A stretch of DNA of 64,000 nt from JBQTGK01 sp052400665 (lineage in GTDB: Bacteria > Bacteroidota > Bacteroidia > Bacteroidales > Marinifilaceae), in assembly GCA_052400665.1 (NCBI GenBank), contig JBQTGK010000009.1; one strand, 5' to 3'. The notes below the pieces were generated by a model, which made no database searches, had not been told where the DNA came from, and saw only the letters and a list, made by a program, of their open reading frames with translations. Shown here in pieces: positions 18,393 through 27,621 of this stretch. The position numbers and the translations under genes were made by a program. Numbering within the stretch: the first letter of the stretch is position 1; every line of letters begins with the position of its first letter.

Positions 18393-19592
18393 TTACAAAG
18401 TTCTTCCAGGGTAAACTTTCAATGCAGCATCAAGAGTTTCCATTGCTTTAGCTAAATCTTCTTTTTTTAATACGTAAGCAATACGAACTTCATTTTTACC
18501 TAAACCAGGAGTTGCATAAAATCCTGTAGCAGGAGCAACCATAACAGTTTGGTTTTTGTACTCGAAATCTTCCAAAATCCACTGAGCAAATTTATCAGCA
18601 TTATCAATAGGAAGTTTAACTACAGTGTAGAAAGCACCTTTAGGAGTAGGACAGTAAACACCTTCCATTTTATTCAGGGCTTCTACCATAAAATCGCGAC
18701 GAGCAATATATTCATCGTAAACTTCGGTAAAATATTCTGGTGGAGTATCTAATGATGCTTCGGCAGCAATTTGTCCGAAAGCAGGAGGACACAAACGAGC
18801 CTGAGCAAATTTCATTGCTGTCTTTATTACTTCTTTATTTTTAGTAATCATGGCTCCAATACGAACACCACATTCGCTGTAACGTTTCGATACAGAGTCC
18901 ATCATGATTACATTCTGCTCTAAACCTTCTAAGTTCATTGCCGAGAAATGTTCTTCACCACCGTAACAAAATTCGCGATAAACTTCATCAGAGAACAGGA
19001 ATAAATCGTGTTTAATGATTAGCTCACGCAATTGGTTTAATTCCTCTTTTGAGTAAAGGTAACCTGTTGGATTGTTAGGATTACAAATAACAACAGCTTT
19101 GGTTTTTGGAGTCATTAACTTCTCAAATTCCTCAATTGCTGGTAAGGCAAAATCGTTTTCTATATTCGATGTAATAGGTACTACATTAACTCCGGCCGAA
19201 ACAGCAAAACCATTATAGTTAGCGTAAAATGGCTCTGGAATCAGTACTTCATCACCAGGATTTAAACAAGTCATTAGCGCAAAAGTAATTGCTTCCGATC
19301 CTCCTGTTGTGATCAACATTTCGTTCTCGTCAACATTAATACCAATGTTTTGGTACATTTTTGCCAATTTCTTGCGATAAGAAATATTACCTGCCGAGTG
19401 AGAATATTCAATCACTTTTTGGGTACAATTTCTAATAGCATTCATTGCAACCTCAGGGGTTTTAATATCAGGTTGACCAATATTTAAATGGTAAACCGTT
19501 CTACCTTTTGCTTTTGCACCTTCTGCATAAGGAACCAATTTACGAATTGGTGACTCAGGCATTAATCTTCCTTTGTCTGATATTTGTGGCAT
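18393..19592 (-). CDS. Pyridoxal-phosphate aminotransferase, class I/II (aspartate aminotransferase-like)
   Basis: The 399-residue enzyme shows the fold-type I aminotransferase motifs in order: LNIGQPD (36-42), TTGGSEA (95-101), NPNNPTGY (171-178), SDEVYREF (201-208) and the PLP lysine K236 in SVSKRYSECGVRIG. R383-like arginine near the C-terminus (NEVRIAYV) would bind the alpha-carboxylate. It moves amino groups between aspartate or another amino acid and 2-oxoglutarate. The exact substrate cannot be read from sequence. A TACTTTTG -7 box (minus strand, 19638-19645) lies 45 bases upstream of the start. Confidence 0.88.
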   Translation of the reverse strand: MPQISDKGRLMPESPIRKLVPYAEGAKAKGRTVYHLNIGQPDIKTPEVAMNAIRNCTQKVIEYSHSAGNISYRKKLAKMYQNIGINVDENEMLITTGGSEAITFALMTCLNPGDEVLIPEPFYANYNGFAVSAGVNVVPITSNIENDFALPAIEEFEKLMTPKTKAVVICNPNNPTGYLYSKEELNQLRELIIKHDLFLFSDEVYREFCYGGEEHFSAMNLEGLEQNVIMMDSVSKRYSECGVRIGAMITKNKEVIKTAMKFAQARLCPPAFGQIAAEASLDTPPEYFTEVYDEYIARRDFMVEALNKMEGVYCPTPKGAFYTVVKLPIDNADKFAQWILEDFEYKNQTVMVAPATGFYATPGLGKNEVRIAYVLKKEDLAKAMETLDAALKVYPGRTL

Positions 19593-19768
19593 TTCTTATT
19601 TGTTTATGTTGTTTAAGAATAAGTATTTCTTTAGCGCCAAAAGTATATAAAAAACTATCTAAAAAAAATGATTTTTACTGCTTTTCAGCATTGCTTTAAA
19701 AATCTGACCTTTAGGAATCAAGTAAATTAAAATGGATATTTAAGGAATTTAAATTCACAGCTAAATAA

Positions 19769-19803
19769 CTCATTCACACATTTACTTAAAATCTCATTCA
19801 CAC
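19769..19803. repeat. Two direct repeats in the aminotransferase-valS intergenic region
   Basis: CTCATTCACAC occurs at 19769-19779 and again at 19793-19803, with a partial TCATTCA at 19821-19827. Spacing near 24 bases places them on about the same helical face. They lie in the 315-base gap between the divergent aminotransferase and valS genes. A TAATTTTG -7 box for valS is at 19854-19861. I see no open gene or structured RNA in the gap. Confidence 0.4.
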
Positions 19804-19907
19804 TTCTCTTCATTTTATTGTCATTCAGTGAAGTAATATCCGCTAGAATTTCTTAATTTTGAGCCAAATTTTTTGAAAATCTAGAATTAATAAAATATAG
19901 TTAACAC

Positions 19908-22532
19908 ATGGAAATCCCAACTAAGTACAATCCTGTTGAATCTGAGGATAAATGGTACAAGTATTGGATGGATAAAGGATTTTTCCACTCAGTACCAGAC
20001 GAGAGAGAGCCGTATACAATTGTGATACCTCCGCCAAATGTTACCGGAGTATTACACATGGGGCATATGCTGAACAATACAATTCAAGATGTATTGGTCC
20101 GCAGAGCCAGATTACAGGGAAAGAATGTCTGTTGGGTGCCAGGAACCGATCATGCATCTATTGCTACCGAAGCAAAAGTTGTAAATAAACTAAAGCAGGA
20201 AGGTATCGCTAAAGCTGATATTACTCGCGATGAGTTTATGAAACATGCCTGGGAGTGGAAAGAGAAACACGGAGGAATTATTTTGGAGCAGCTGAAAAAA
20301 TTAGGTGCTTCATGCGATTGGGAGCGTACTGCTTTTACCATGGACGAATCTTTGTACGAATCGGTAATCGATGTATTTATTGATTTATATAAAAAAGATA
20401 AAATTTACCGCGGTATTCGTATGGTAAATTGGGATCCTTCGGCGCAGACTGCTGTTTCCGATGAAGAGGTGATTTACAAAGAGCTGCAATCGAAGCTTTA
20501 CTATTTAAGATATAAGATTGAAGGAAGCGAAGATGAGTACGTAACCATTGCTACCACTCGTCCGGAAACCATTTTAGGGGATAGCGCAGTTTGTGTGAAT
20601 CCTAATGACGAGCGTTTTACTCACTTAAAGGGTAAGCGTTGTATTGTTCCTTTGGTAAACCGATCTATTCCTATTATTCAGGACGAATATGTAGATATGG
20701 AGTTTGGTACCGGAGCACTAAAAATTACTCCTGCTCACGATATTCATGATTACGAAATTGGTGACAAGCACAACTTAGAAACCATCGATATTTTTAACGA
20801 TAATGGTACCATGAGTGAAGCCGCTCAGCTATACGTAGGAAAAGATCGTTTCGATGTTCGTGATTTGATTATTCCTGATTTGGAAGCTGCCGGTAACATG
20901 GTTAAGATTGAAGATTACGTGAATAAAGTAGGTTTCTCGGAGCGTACGGATGCGGTAATCGAGCCAAAACTAAGTATGCAGTGGTTCATGAAAATGAAAG
21001 AGTTGGCACAGCCGGCTTTGGAGCATGTAATGAACGATGATATTCAGTTGCATCCTGCAAAATTTAAAAATACATACCGTCACTGGATGGAAAATGTTAA
21101 GGATTGGTGTATCTCTCGTCAGTTATGGTGGGGACAGCGAATTCCTGTTTTCTATTTGCCTGAAGGCGGATATGTAGTTGCCAAAACTGCCGAAGAAGCG
21201 GTTATTGAGGCGAAAGCTAAAACCGGAAAAGAATACAAAGCTGAAGACATGCGCCAGGATGAGGATGTGTTGGATACATGGTTCTCTTCATGGTTGTGGC
21301 CAATTTCGGTATTCGATGGAATCCGTAATCCGGAAAACGAAGAAATTAAATATTATTACCCAACTAACGACCTGGTTTCTGGTCCGGATATTTTGTTTTT
21401 CTGGATCGCACGTATGGTGATGTCGGGATATGAATACAGAGGTGAGAAACCATTTTCGAATGTATATTTGACAGGTATTGTTCGCGATGCACAGCGAAGA
21501 AAAATGTCTAAATCATTAGGTAATTCTCCTGATCCTTTAGATTTAATTGCCAAGTATGGTGCCGATGGTGTTCGTGTGGGTATGTTGCTTTGCTCGCCTG
21601 CTGGTGGTGACTTGCTGTTCGACGAAAATTTGCCTGAGCAAGGTCGTAACTTTACCACTAAAATCTGGAATGCATTCCGATTGGTTAAAGGGTGGGAAAT
21701 AGCAGATATCGATCAGCCTGAGTCTGCAAGAATTGCAACCGAAGTATTTCATGCTCGCATAAATAGCACAATGGAGCAATTGGATGAGCAGTTCAAGCAA
21801 TATCGCATTAGCGAAGCATTAATGACTGTTTATACTTTATTCCGCGATGAGTTCTCATCCTGGTATTTAGAGATGGTAAAACCAGCTTATCAGCAGCCAA
21901 TTGACAAGAAAACTTTCGATTCAACTGTTGCTTTGTTTGAGAAATTGATGCAGTTATTGCACCCATTTATGCCTTTCTTGACTGAGGAAATTTACCATTT
22001 ATTAGCGGATAGATCAGAAGAGGATAGCATTATGGTTTCGGTAATGCCTAAACCTGAAGCTTATGATTCTGCTTTGTTAGAGAAGTTTGAGCAGGTAAAA
22101 GAAGTGATTGTTGCAGTTCGTAATATCCGTAAGCAAAAGAATATAGCTTTTAAAGATGCATTGGCAATGAATTACAAATTGGAAGAAGGAACTTACGATG
22201 CTTCTTTCGATTCGGTAATTGCTAAAATGTGTAATCTTAGCGAGATTTCTGTAGCTGAAGGTGATATGGCTGGTGCAATGTCATTCATTGTAAAAGCTGT
22301 TGAGTATTTTATTCCTCTTGGCGATTTAGTTGACGTTGAAGAAGAGTTGAAGAAAATGGAAGAAGAGTTGAAATATACCAAAGGCTTCCTTACTTCTGTT
22401 CAGAAAAAAATGAGTAACGAACGTTTCGTAAATAATGCACCTGCCAAAGTGGTGGAAATGGAGAAAAAGAAAATGGCCGATGCCGAAGCTAAAATTAAAG
22501 TTTTAGAAGATCGCATTGCAAGCATGAAGTAA
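19908..22532 (+). CDS. valS: Valine--tRNA ligase
   Basis: The 874-residue class I synthetase has the HIGH motif as PPPNVTGVLHMGH (41-53) and KMSKS at about residue 531 (RRKMSKSLGNSPDPLD). The CP1 editing insertion includes TTRPETILGD. The C-terminal ~65 residues form a coiled coil (EEELKKMEEELKYTKGF onward) typical of ValRS and missing from IleRS and LeuRS. It charges tRNA(Val) in the cytoplasm and hydrolyses mischarged Thr. It is probably monocistronic, with a terminator 25 bases downstream. Confidence 0.97.
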   Translation: MEIPTKYNPVESEDKWYKYWMDKGFFHSVPDEREPYTIVIPPPNVTGVLHMGHMLNNTIQDVLVRRARLQGKNVCWVPGTDHASIATEAKVVNKLKQEGIAKADITRDEFMKHAWEWKEKHGGIILEQLKKLGASCDWERTAFTMDESLYESVIDVFIDLYKKDKIYRGIRMVNWDPSAQTAVSDEEVIYKELQSKLYYLRYKIEGSEDEYVTIATTRPETILGDSAVCVNPNDERFTHLKGKRCIVPLVNRSIPIIQDEYVDMEFGTGALKITPAHDIHDYEIGDKHNLETIDIFNDNGTMSEAAQLYVGKDRFDVRDLIIPDLEAAGNMVKIEDYVNKVGFSERTDAVIEPKLSMQWFMKMKELAQPALEHVMNDDIQLHPAKFKNTYRHWMENVKDWCISRQLWWGQRIPVFYLPEGGYVVAKTAEEAVIEAKAKTGKEYKAEDMRQDEDVLDTWFSSWLWPISVFDGIRNPENEEIKYYYPTNDLVSGPDILFFWIARMVMSGYEYRGEKPFSNVYLTGIVRDAQRRKMSKSLGNSPDPLDLIAKYGADGVRVGMLLCSPAGGDLLFDENLPEQGRNFTTKIWNAFRLVKGWEIADIDQPESARIATEVFHARINSTMEQLDEQFKQYRISEALMTVYTLFRDEFSSWYLEMVKPAYQQPIDKKTFDSTVALFEKLMQLLHPFMPFLTEEIYHLLADRSEEDSIMVSVMPKPEAYDSALLEKFEQVKEVIVAVRNIRKQKNIAFKDALAMNYKLEEGTYDASFDSVIAKMCNLSEISVAEGDMAGAMSFIVKAVEYFIPLGDLVDVEEELKKMEEELKYTKGFLTSVQKKMSNERFVNNAPAKVVEMEKKKMADAEAKIKVLEDRIASMK

Positions 22533-22556
22533 AAGAGTTTATCTCTGATATATATA

Positions 22557-22590
22557 ATGCCGTTCCTTGGGGAGCGGCATTTTTTTTAAT
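22557..22590 (+). terminator. Intrinsic terminator of valS
   Basis: AATGCCG...TCC pairs with GGA...CGGCATT around a short loop, followed by eight T. It starts 25 bases after the valS stop. Confidence 0.9.
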
Positions 22591-22708
22591 AGAACACGGA
22601 TGATACGAATGGCACGAATAAAATCTGGGCAAATCCGTTCCATCTGTGTTTCATTTCTTTTCCTTTTTCATATCTTCGCTCCACAAAATAACTTAAACAG
22701 ATACCAAA

Positions 22709-23059
22709 ATGACAATCAAAAGAACAGATTCTACTCCAAGAATGAGCCGTATTGTTGAGCATGGAAATACCATTTATTTATGTGGACAAACAGCTAAAGA
22801 CGCTACAAAAGATATAAAAGAACAAACCATAACAACTCTTGAAAAAGTAGAAGAATTACTAGAGAAAGCAGGTTCTGACAAGAAACACATTCTTTCTGTA
22901 ACCATTTACGTGCGCGATATGAAAGACTTCGCTGCCATGAACGAAGTTTGGGATGCCTGGGTGGTTGACGGATACCAACCTGCACGTGCTTGTGTTGAAG
23001 CTCGCATGGCCCGACCAGAGTTATTAGTGGAAATGTCGGTAGTGGCTGCTAAGAAATAA
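22709..23059 (+). CDS. RidA (YjgF/YER057c/UK114) family protein
   Basis: The 116-residue protein has the RidA fold and family blocks: IYLCGQTAKD, TLEKVEELLEKAGSD, HILSVTIYVRDMKDFAAMN and the signature PARACVEARMARPELLVEM near the C-terminus. That signature holds the arginine (ACVEAR) used by RidA to bind substrate carboxylate. RidA enzymes hydrolyse reactive enamines and imines from PLP-dependent dehydratases to 2-keto acids. This member is of the RutC/RidA-paralogue type, so its exact substrate is open. It stands alone with its own terminator. Confidence 0.88.
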   Translation: MTIKRTDSTPRMSRIVEHGNTIYLCGQTAKDATKDIKEQTITTLEKVEELLEKAGSDKKHILSVTIYVRDMKDFAAMNEVWDAWVVDGYQPARACVEARMARPELLVEMSVVAAKK

Positions 23060-23081
23060 GATTAGGTTTATAATTTTTGGC

Positions 23082-23115
23082 GAATCCAGATTTTAAATTA
23101 AATCTGGATTTTTTT
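23082..23115 (+). terminator. Intrinsic terminator of the RidA gene
   Basis: AATCCAGATTT pairs perfectly with AAATCTGGATT across a 6-base loop and is followed by a run of T. Confidence 0.88.
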
Positions 23116-23253
23116 TAATTAATTTTTCCCGCAATCGCTTGTAGTTTTTCGTGTATTAGAATATTAGAGAAATAATTCTTTAATTTGTAATAAGAGAAAA
23201 GAATCTTAAAATACGAAAATAGATTGAATGATGAAAACTATTTAATTAAGTTT

Positions 23254-24591
23254 ATGGATACGATAAAACACATTCCCGAAAATGGAAAATCAAGAGTTGT
23301 GATTGTTGGTGGCGGTTTTGCAGGTTTAAAATTGGCGAGACAATTGGCAAAAACTAACTATCAGGTTGTTTTAATTGATAAAAATAATTTCCATCAGTTT
23401 CAGCCTCTTTTTTATCAGGTGGCAACCTCCGGATTAGAGCCAAGCTCTATTGCATTTCCTTTACGTAAAATTTTTCAAAAGAAAAGTAATGTTCATTTCC
23501 GAATGGCCGATTTGATAGAGGTAAATCCTAATATGCAGGAAATAATTACTAGTCTTGGTAGTTTAAAATATGATTATTTGGTTTTGGCAACAGGTGTCGA
23601 CACCAATTATCTTGGGAATAAAAATATCGAGGAGTTTGCGATTCCCATGAAATCGGTATCCGAAGCAATTTTTCTGAGAAATTCTATTTTAAGAAATTAT
23701 GAAAAGGCATTAAACGAAGCAGATCCTCAGAAAGCGGCAAACTATATGAATATTGTGCTGGTTGGTGGTGGTCCCACTGGCGTTGAATTAGCCGGTGCAT
23801 TGGTCGAAATGAAAACTAAAATTCTACCTAAAGATTATCCTGAGTTGGATTTTTCCCTAATGAATGTGTATCTATTTGAGGCTTCGGGTCGTTTGTTGAG
23901 TGGCATGTCGGATAAAGCATCCGCGAAAGCAAAAGCTTACCTTGAAAAACTGGGAGTGATTGTAAAAACAGAAGCTCGCGTGGCCGATTATGATGGTTTG
24001 AAAATTAATTTGGCAGATGGTGAAAGTTTTAATTCGTACACACTGGTTTGGGCTGCAGGTGTTGCAGCAAGGTCTATAAAAGGAATATCAGAGGTTGCCG
24101 CAACAAAAGGAGGAAGACTTCGTGTTGATCGATTCAATAAGGTTTATGGATTAAATAATGTATATGCTATAGGAGATCTGGCTTTTCAGAAAGAGGGCGA
24201 ATTTCAGAATGGACACCCGCAAGTTGCTCAAGTTGGTTTGCAGCAGGCTGGTAATTTGGCTTTTAACTTTAAAAAAAACTTATCTGTTAACAAAATGAGA
24301 CCTTTTCATTATAAGGATAGAGGATCATTGGCAACTATTGGTAAAAATCTTGCTGTTGCCGATTTGCCAGGAATAAAAATGCATGGTTTTATCGCATGGG
24401 CACTTTGGTTGTTTGTTCATTTAATGGCGATTGTTGGTGTTAAAAATCGATTTTTTATACTCATTAACTGGGTGTGGAACTATTTTACTTCCGATCAATC
24501 TTTGCGTGTTTTAATAAAGCCAAACAAAAGAAGTTTTATTGATAGAGCAAATAAGAAAAATAAAAAGACCAATACAATTGGTTTAAATTGA
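23254..24591 (+). CDS. ndh: Type II NADH dehydrogenase (NDH-2), FAD-dependent
   Basis: The protein has about 445 residues and two dinucleotide-binding motifs: VVIVGGGFAG (FAD, residues about 15-24) and NIVLVGGGPTGVELAG (NADH, about 164-180). FQPLFYQVATSGLEP and the ATG block VLATGVDTNY are typical of NDH-2. GDLAF (FAD contact) precedes the C-terminal amphipathic/hydrophobic region (IAWALWLFVHLMAIVGV), which anchors NDH-2 to the inner membrane. It passes electrons from NADH to quinone without pumping ions. The ATG at 23254 matches family starts; a TTG 10 codons upstream is possible. It is followed by its own terminator. Confidence 0.9.
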   Translation: MDTIKHIPENGKSRVVIVGGGFAGLKLARQLAKTNYQVVLIDKNNFHQFQPLFYQVATSGLEPSSIAFPLRKIFQKKSNVHFRMADLIEVNPNMQEIITSLGSLKYDYLVLATGVDTNYLGNKNIEEFAIPMKSVSEAIFLRNSILRNYEKALNEADPQKAANYMNIVLVGGGPTGVELAGALVEMKTKILPKDYPELDFSLMNVYLFEASGRLLSGMSDKASAKAKAYLEKLGVIVKTEARVADYDGLKINLADGESFNSYTLVWAAGVAARSIKGISEVAATKGGRLRVDRFNKVYGLNNVYAIGDLAFQKEGEFQNGHPQVAQVGLQQAGNLAFNFKKNLSVNKMRPFHYKDRGSLATIGKNLAVADLPGIKMHGFIAWALWLFVHLMAIVGVKNRFFILINWVWNYFTSDQSLRVLIKPNKRSFIDRANKKNKKTNTIGLN

Positions 24592-24610
24592 GAATAATCT
24601 GTAGAATTTG

Positions 24611-24648
24611 AAAGTACTGTTTTTATTCAAGAATAGTGCTTTTTTAAT
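24611..24648 (+). terminator. Probable terminator of ndh
   Basis: AAAGTACTGTT pairs with AATAGTGCTTT, with two G-U pairs, and is followed by a T tract. It lies 20 bases after the ndh stop. Confidence 0.6.
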
Positions 24649-24823
24649 TTTTGGCATGGGCTTTGTTTTTTAATCTTTAAAGTATACCGGTAAAATACTT
24701 TTACAAGATTCATCCCTACCATAGGATGACGAATTAGTAGCCTAATATATTTAGGAAGTTTTGTTGTAAAACTTGTCCTGTATCCGAAAAGGATTAATTG
24801 GCTTTCACTAAAAAGAAAAGCTC

Positions 24824-25534
24824 ATGAAAAAAATTATATTCTATAAGCTGATATCCGGTATAGTATTGGTGTCAGCCATAATTTTGTCTGGTTCGAATGT
24901 TAATGCACAGAGAAGATCCGACAAGGAGAATAAAACGCGGTATGAAGAACGAAATAAGATCAATGAACTGAGAAATCACGATCGCAGTGACAGATACAAT
25001 AAGAGTACGTATCGAGCCGATCGCAAACATGCTAAAGGCAAAACTTATAGTGCCGATAAGAATAGGTTGAAGCATCATAAAATTTATCATACTCATAAAG
25101 GCCATAAATATTATGCAGATAAGCATTATAGAAAACATAGATCAAATCATAAGCATGGGTATTATTCTAAGCACCTGAATTCGCACAGTAGATCTCCTTA
25201 TTTCTATAATAATTACGGACATAGTTGTTATCATCATTCAAGATATGGGGATGTGGTAATGAGATTTGCATCGGAACCACTTATTATTCGCTATCGAAAC
25301 GGAAAATATTATTATTCGGATGGATATTATTATAGATTTTACCCGGAAATTGGATTTGTAGCGGTTAATCCTCCAAGTTCAGTTTACTTCTCTTATATTC
25401 CTGATAATTGTCGCAGAGTATCGCACCATGGCAATGTGTATTATTCCAATGGGGATCTTTGTTTTGAAAGGCATAGAAAAGGATTTAGAATTGTAAAGGC
25501 TCCTTCGGGAATACGTTTGTCACTTAAGTTTTAG
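24824..25534 (+). CDS. Secreted basic His/Tyr-rich protein (possibly DUF6515-like)
   Basis: The 236-residue protein has a signal peptide (about 1-28, cut near VNAQ). A highly basic low-complexity segment follows (about 29-130), dense in H, K, R and Y. The C-terminal part is more ordered (about 140-236), with the Tyr-rich repeat RYRNGKYYYSDGYYYRFYP, SYIPDNCRRV and GNVYYSNGDLCFE. The C-terminal layout recalls DUF6515-type Bacteroidota envelope proteins, but I cannot confirm it. The histidine-rich part could bind metal; that is inference from composition only. No operon partner is evident. Confidence 0.6.
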   Translation: MKKIIFYKLISGIVLVSAIILSGSNVNAQRRSDKENKTRYEERNKINELRNHDRSDRYNKSTYRADRKHAKGKTYSADKNRLKHHKIYHTHKGHKYYADKHYRKHRSNHKHGYYSKHLNSHSRSPYFYNNYGHSCYHHSRYGDVVMRFASEPLIIRYRNGKYYYSDGYYYRFYPEIGFVAVNPPSSVYFSYIPDNCRRVSHHGNVYYSNGDLCFERHRKGFRIVKAPSGIRLSLKF

Positions 25535-25575
25535 TATTTAACAGTATTAAAATAGATATTTTTTGCTTTTACTAA

Positions 25576-25623
25576 AAATTAAGGGGTGTTTTTTATTTTT
25601 AGATAAAAAACACCCCTTAATTT
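25576..25623. repeat. Perfect 21-bp inverted repeat (long hairpin)
   Basis: Positions 25576-25596 and 25603-25623 are exact reverse complements around the 6-base loop TTTTAG. The core is AAGGGGTGTTTTTTAT. It lies 41 bases after the His/Tyr-rich gene and could terminate it. No separate T tract follows the right arm, and the stem is longer than the other terminators here. The rest of the gap to glnA (25624-26036) holds no convincing gene and no consensus promoter I can support. Confidence 0.8.
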
Positions 25624-26036
25624 GAATAAAAATACACCCTTGACACATAAAAATGACGTTTTTGGTCTTGCCTTGTTGAAAATGGGGTATTTTTATCTGT
25701 CTGTTTTTTCTTTTCAATACAGACTCTATTTTTTTAGGGAGTGTAAGGAGAAAAAGTATTTCTTTTTTTTAGAATGGCTATTGCCTGTTGGGGGCTGTCT
25801 AAATATCTTCAAAATTTAATCGCGAAAACGATTTCGACAACCTGTTGTAGAACACATTTTGCTTGTTCGTGAATTTATATAAAATGAGGTTTAATGCTTT
25901 GTTAATCAGAGTTTTTAAATGTGTATATATATGTTCGCTTAAATGTTCTTATCTTTTTGGAAATTCAATATAAACTCGGCTATTTTATCTCTCAAGAACT
26001 AACAATGACAACAAACATTATAAAAAGGGGAATATC

Positions 26037-27542
26037 ATGAAAAGGAAAGCTTATTTATTGGATCCGAATAAGCTGGTTAAATATTTACAGAAGCCAGCAG
26101 AAGAATTTACAAAAGAAGATTTGATTAAATATATTGTTGAGAACAATATTGAAATGATTAATTTTCGCTATGTAGCGGAAGATGGAAAACTAAAAACTCT
26201 CAATTTTATTATAACTGGAGCAGATCATCTTGATAGTATTTTATCAACAGGAGAAAGGGTAGACGGATCGAGTTTATTTTCTTTTATTGGTGCCGGATCG
26301 AGTGATTTATATGTTATTCCTCGATTTAAAACTGCATTTCTAAATCCATTTTCGGAAGTTCCAAGTTTAGATATTCTTTGTTCGTTTTATACGGCCGAAG
26401 GAAAACCATTGGAAAGTGCACCTGAATATATTCTTAAGAAAGCTAACAATTCATTTACTAAAGCAACAGGTCTTCAATTTAAGGCTATGGGTGAGTTGGA
26501 ATACTATATTAAGAGTGAAAATCATACTTTATATCCAGATGTGGATCAAAAAGGATATCATAGCTCTCAGCCTTTTACAAAATGGGAAGGGTTGAGGAAA
26601 GAGGCCATGGTGTTAATTGCTCAATGTGGAGGTAAGATTAAATATGGACACTCCGAAGTAGGAAGTTTCTCTTCTGGTGATGATGGATACGAGCAACACG
26701 AAATTGAATTTTTACCTGTGAATCCGGAGGAGGCAGTTGAGCAGTTGATAATTGGTAAATGGATTGTAAGAATGCTTGCCGCCCGTGAGAATGCTTTGGT
26801 AAGTTGGGCTCCAAAAATTACTGTGGGTAAGGCAGGTAGTGGTTTGCATATTCACATGCTGGTAGAAAAAGAGGGTAGAAATATTTGTATTGAGAATGGT
26901 AAATTAAGCAATACAGCAAAAAAAATGATTGCTGGGATCATGAATTTGTCGGGAGCGCTAACAGCTTTTGGAAACACAATCCCTACTTCATATTTGCGCT
27001 TGGTTCCTCATCAGGAAGCACCGACTTATGTGTGTTGGGGAGATAGAAACCGATCTGTTTTGGTACGCGTTCCTCTTGGATGGGTAGGAGCATCGGATAT
27101 GATAAAAGATGTTAACCCACAACAGGCTGCCGATCCAAGAGATTTTTCTAGTAAGCAAACTTTTGAATTTAGAGTGCCCGATGGATCTGCCGATATTTAT
27201 TTATTGGTGGCTGGTTTAATTGTTGCTGGTCAGCATGGATTAGAGATGGAAAACGGACTGCAATTGGCCGAAGAATTATATGCGGATGTTGATATCTTTA
27301 CCTCAGAGTATAAAGAGAAACTTGATAGTTTAGAGCAATTGCCAACTTGTTGCTGGGAAAGTTCAGATGCTTTAGCTGCCAAAAGGGAAGTGTTTGAAAA
27401 GAATGGAATATTTCCTAAAGGAACAATTGATGCGGTAGTAAATAACCTCAAACTTTATAAAGACAATGGTTTAAATGATCGTATTTTGGGTAAAGTAGAT
27501 AAGATTATGGAGATTGTTGACAAATATATTCATTGTATGTAA
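26037..27542 (+). CDS. glnA: Glutamine synthetase, type I family
   Basis: The 501-residue enzyme shows the beta-grasp N-terminal domain (NFRYVAEDGKLKTLNF; VDGSS at about 76-80) and the catalytic barrel. Barrel motifs are visible: MGELEYYI (metal-binding Glu), GKAGSGLHIHM, LVPHQEAPTYVCWGDRNRS and FEFRVPDGSADIYL. It joins ammonia to glutamate using ATP. It is longer than the usual 440-470 residues, and the adenylylation-site motif NLYDLPP of GSI-beta is not visible. The ammonium transporter amtB is convergent just downstream, so both probably answer nitrogen limitation. The ATG follows AAAAAGGGGAA, a good ribosome binding site. Confidence 0.9.
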   Translation: MKRKAYLLDPNKLVKYLQKPAEEFTKEDLIKYIVENNIEMINFRYVAEDGKLKTLNFIITGADHLDSILSTGERVDGSSLFSFIGAGSSDLYVIPRFKTAFLNPFSEVPSLDILCSFYTAEGKPLESAPEYILKKANNSFTKATGLQFKAMGELEYYIKSENHTLYPDVDQKGYHSSQPFTKWEGLRKEAMVLIAQCGGKIKYGHSEVGSFSSGDDGYEQHEIEFLPVNPEEAVEQLIIGKWIVRMLAARENALVSWAPKITVGKAGSGLHIHMLVEKEGRNICIENGKLSNTAKKMIAGIMNLSGALTAFGNTIPTSYLRLVPHQEAPTYVCWGDRNRSVLVRVPLGWVGASDMIKDVNPQQAADPRDFSSKQTFEFRVPDGSADIYLLVAGLIVAGQHGLEMENGLQLAEELYADVDIFTSEYKEKLDSLEQLPTCCWESSDALAAKREVFEKNGIFPKGTIDAVVNNLKLYKDNGLNDRILGKVDKIMEIVDKYIHCM

Positions 27543-27570
27543 TTAGAATGGAGGCTAATTACATTAAAAA

Positions 27571-27608
27571 AAAGTCCTGTAAGCAATATGCCTACAGGAC
27601 TTTTTGTA
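27571..27608. terminator. Bidirectional terminator between glnA and amtB
   Basis: AAAGTCCTGTA pairs perfectly with TACAGGACTTT. The loop region carries an extra small G-C pairing, and a T tract follows on the plus strand and on the opposite strand. It ends glnA and probably serves amtB too. Confidence 0.88.
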
Positions 27609-27621
27609 TTAACAGAAATAG

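Noticed and set aside
25622..25819. 65-residue open frame after the 21-bp hairpin
   Set aside because: It starts inside the hairpin, has Phe-rich low-complexity sequence and shows no recognisable domain or ribosome binding site.
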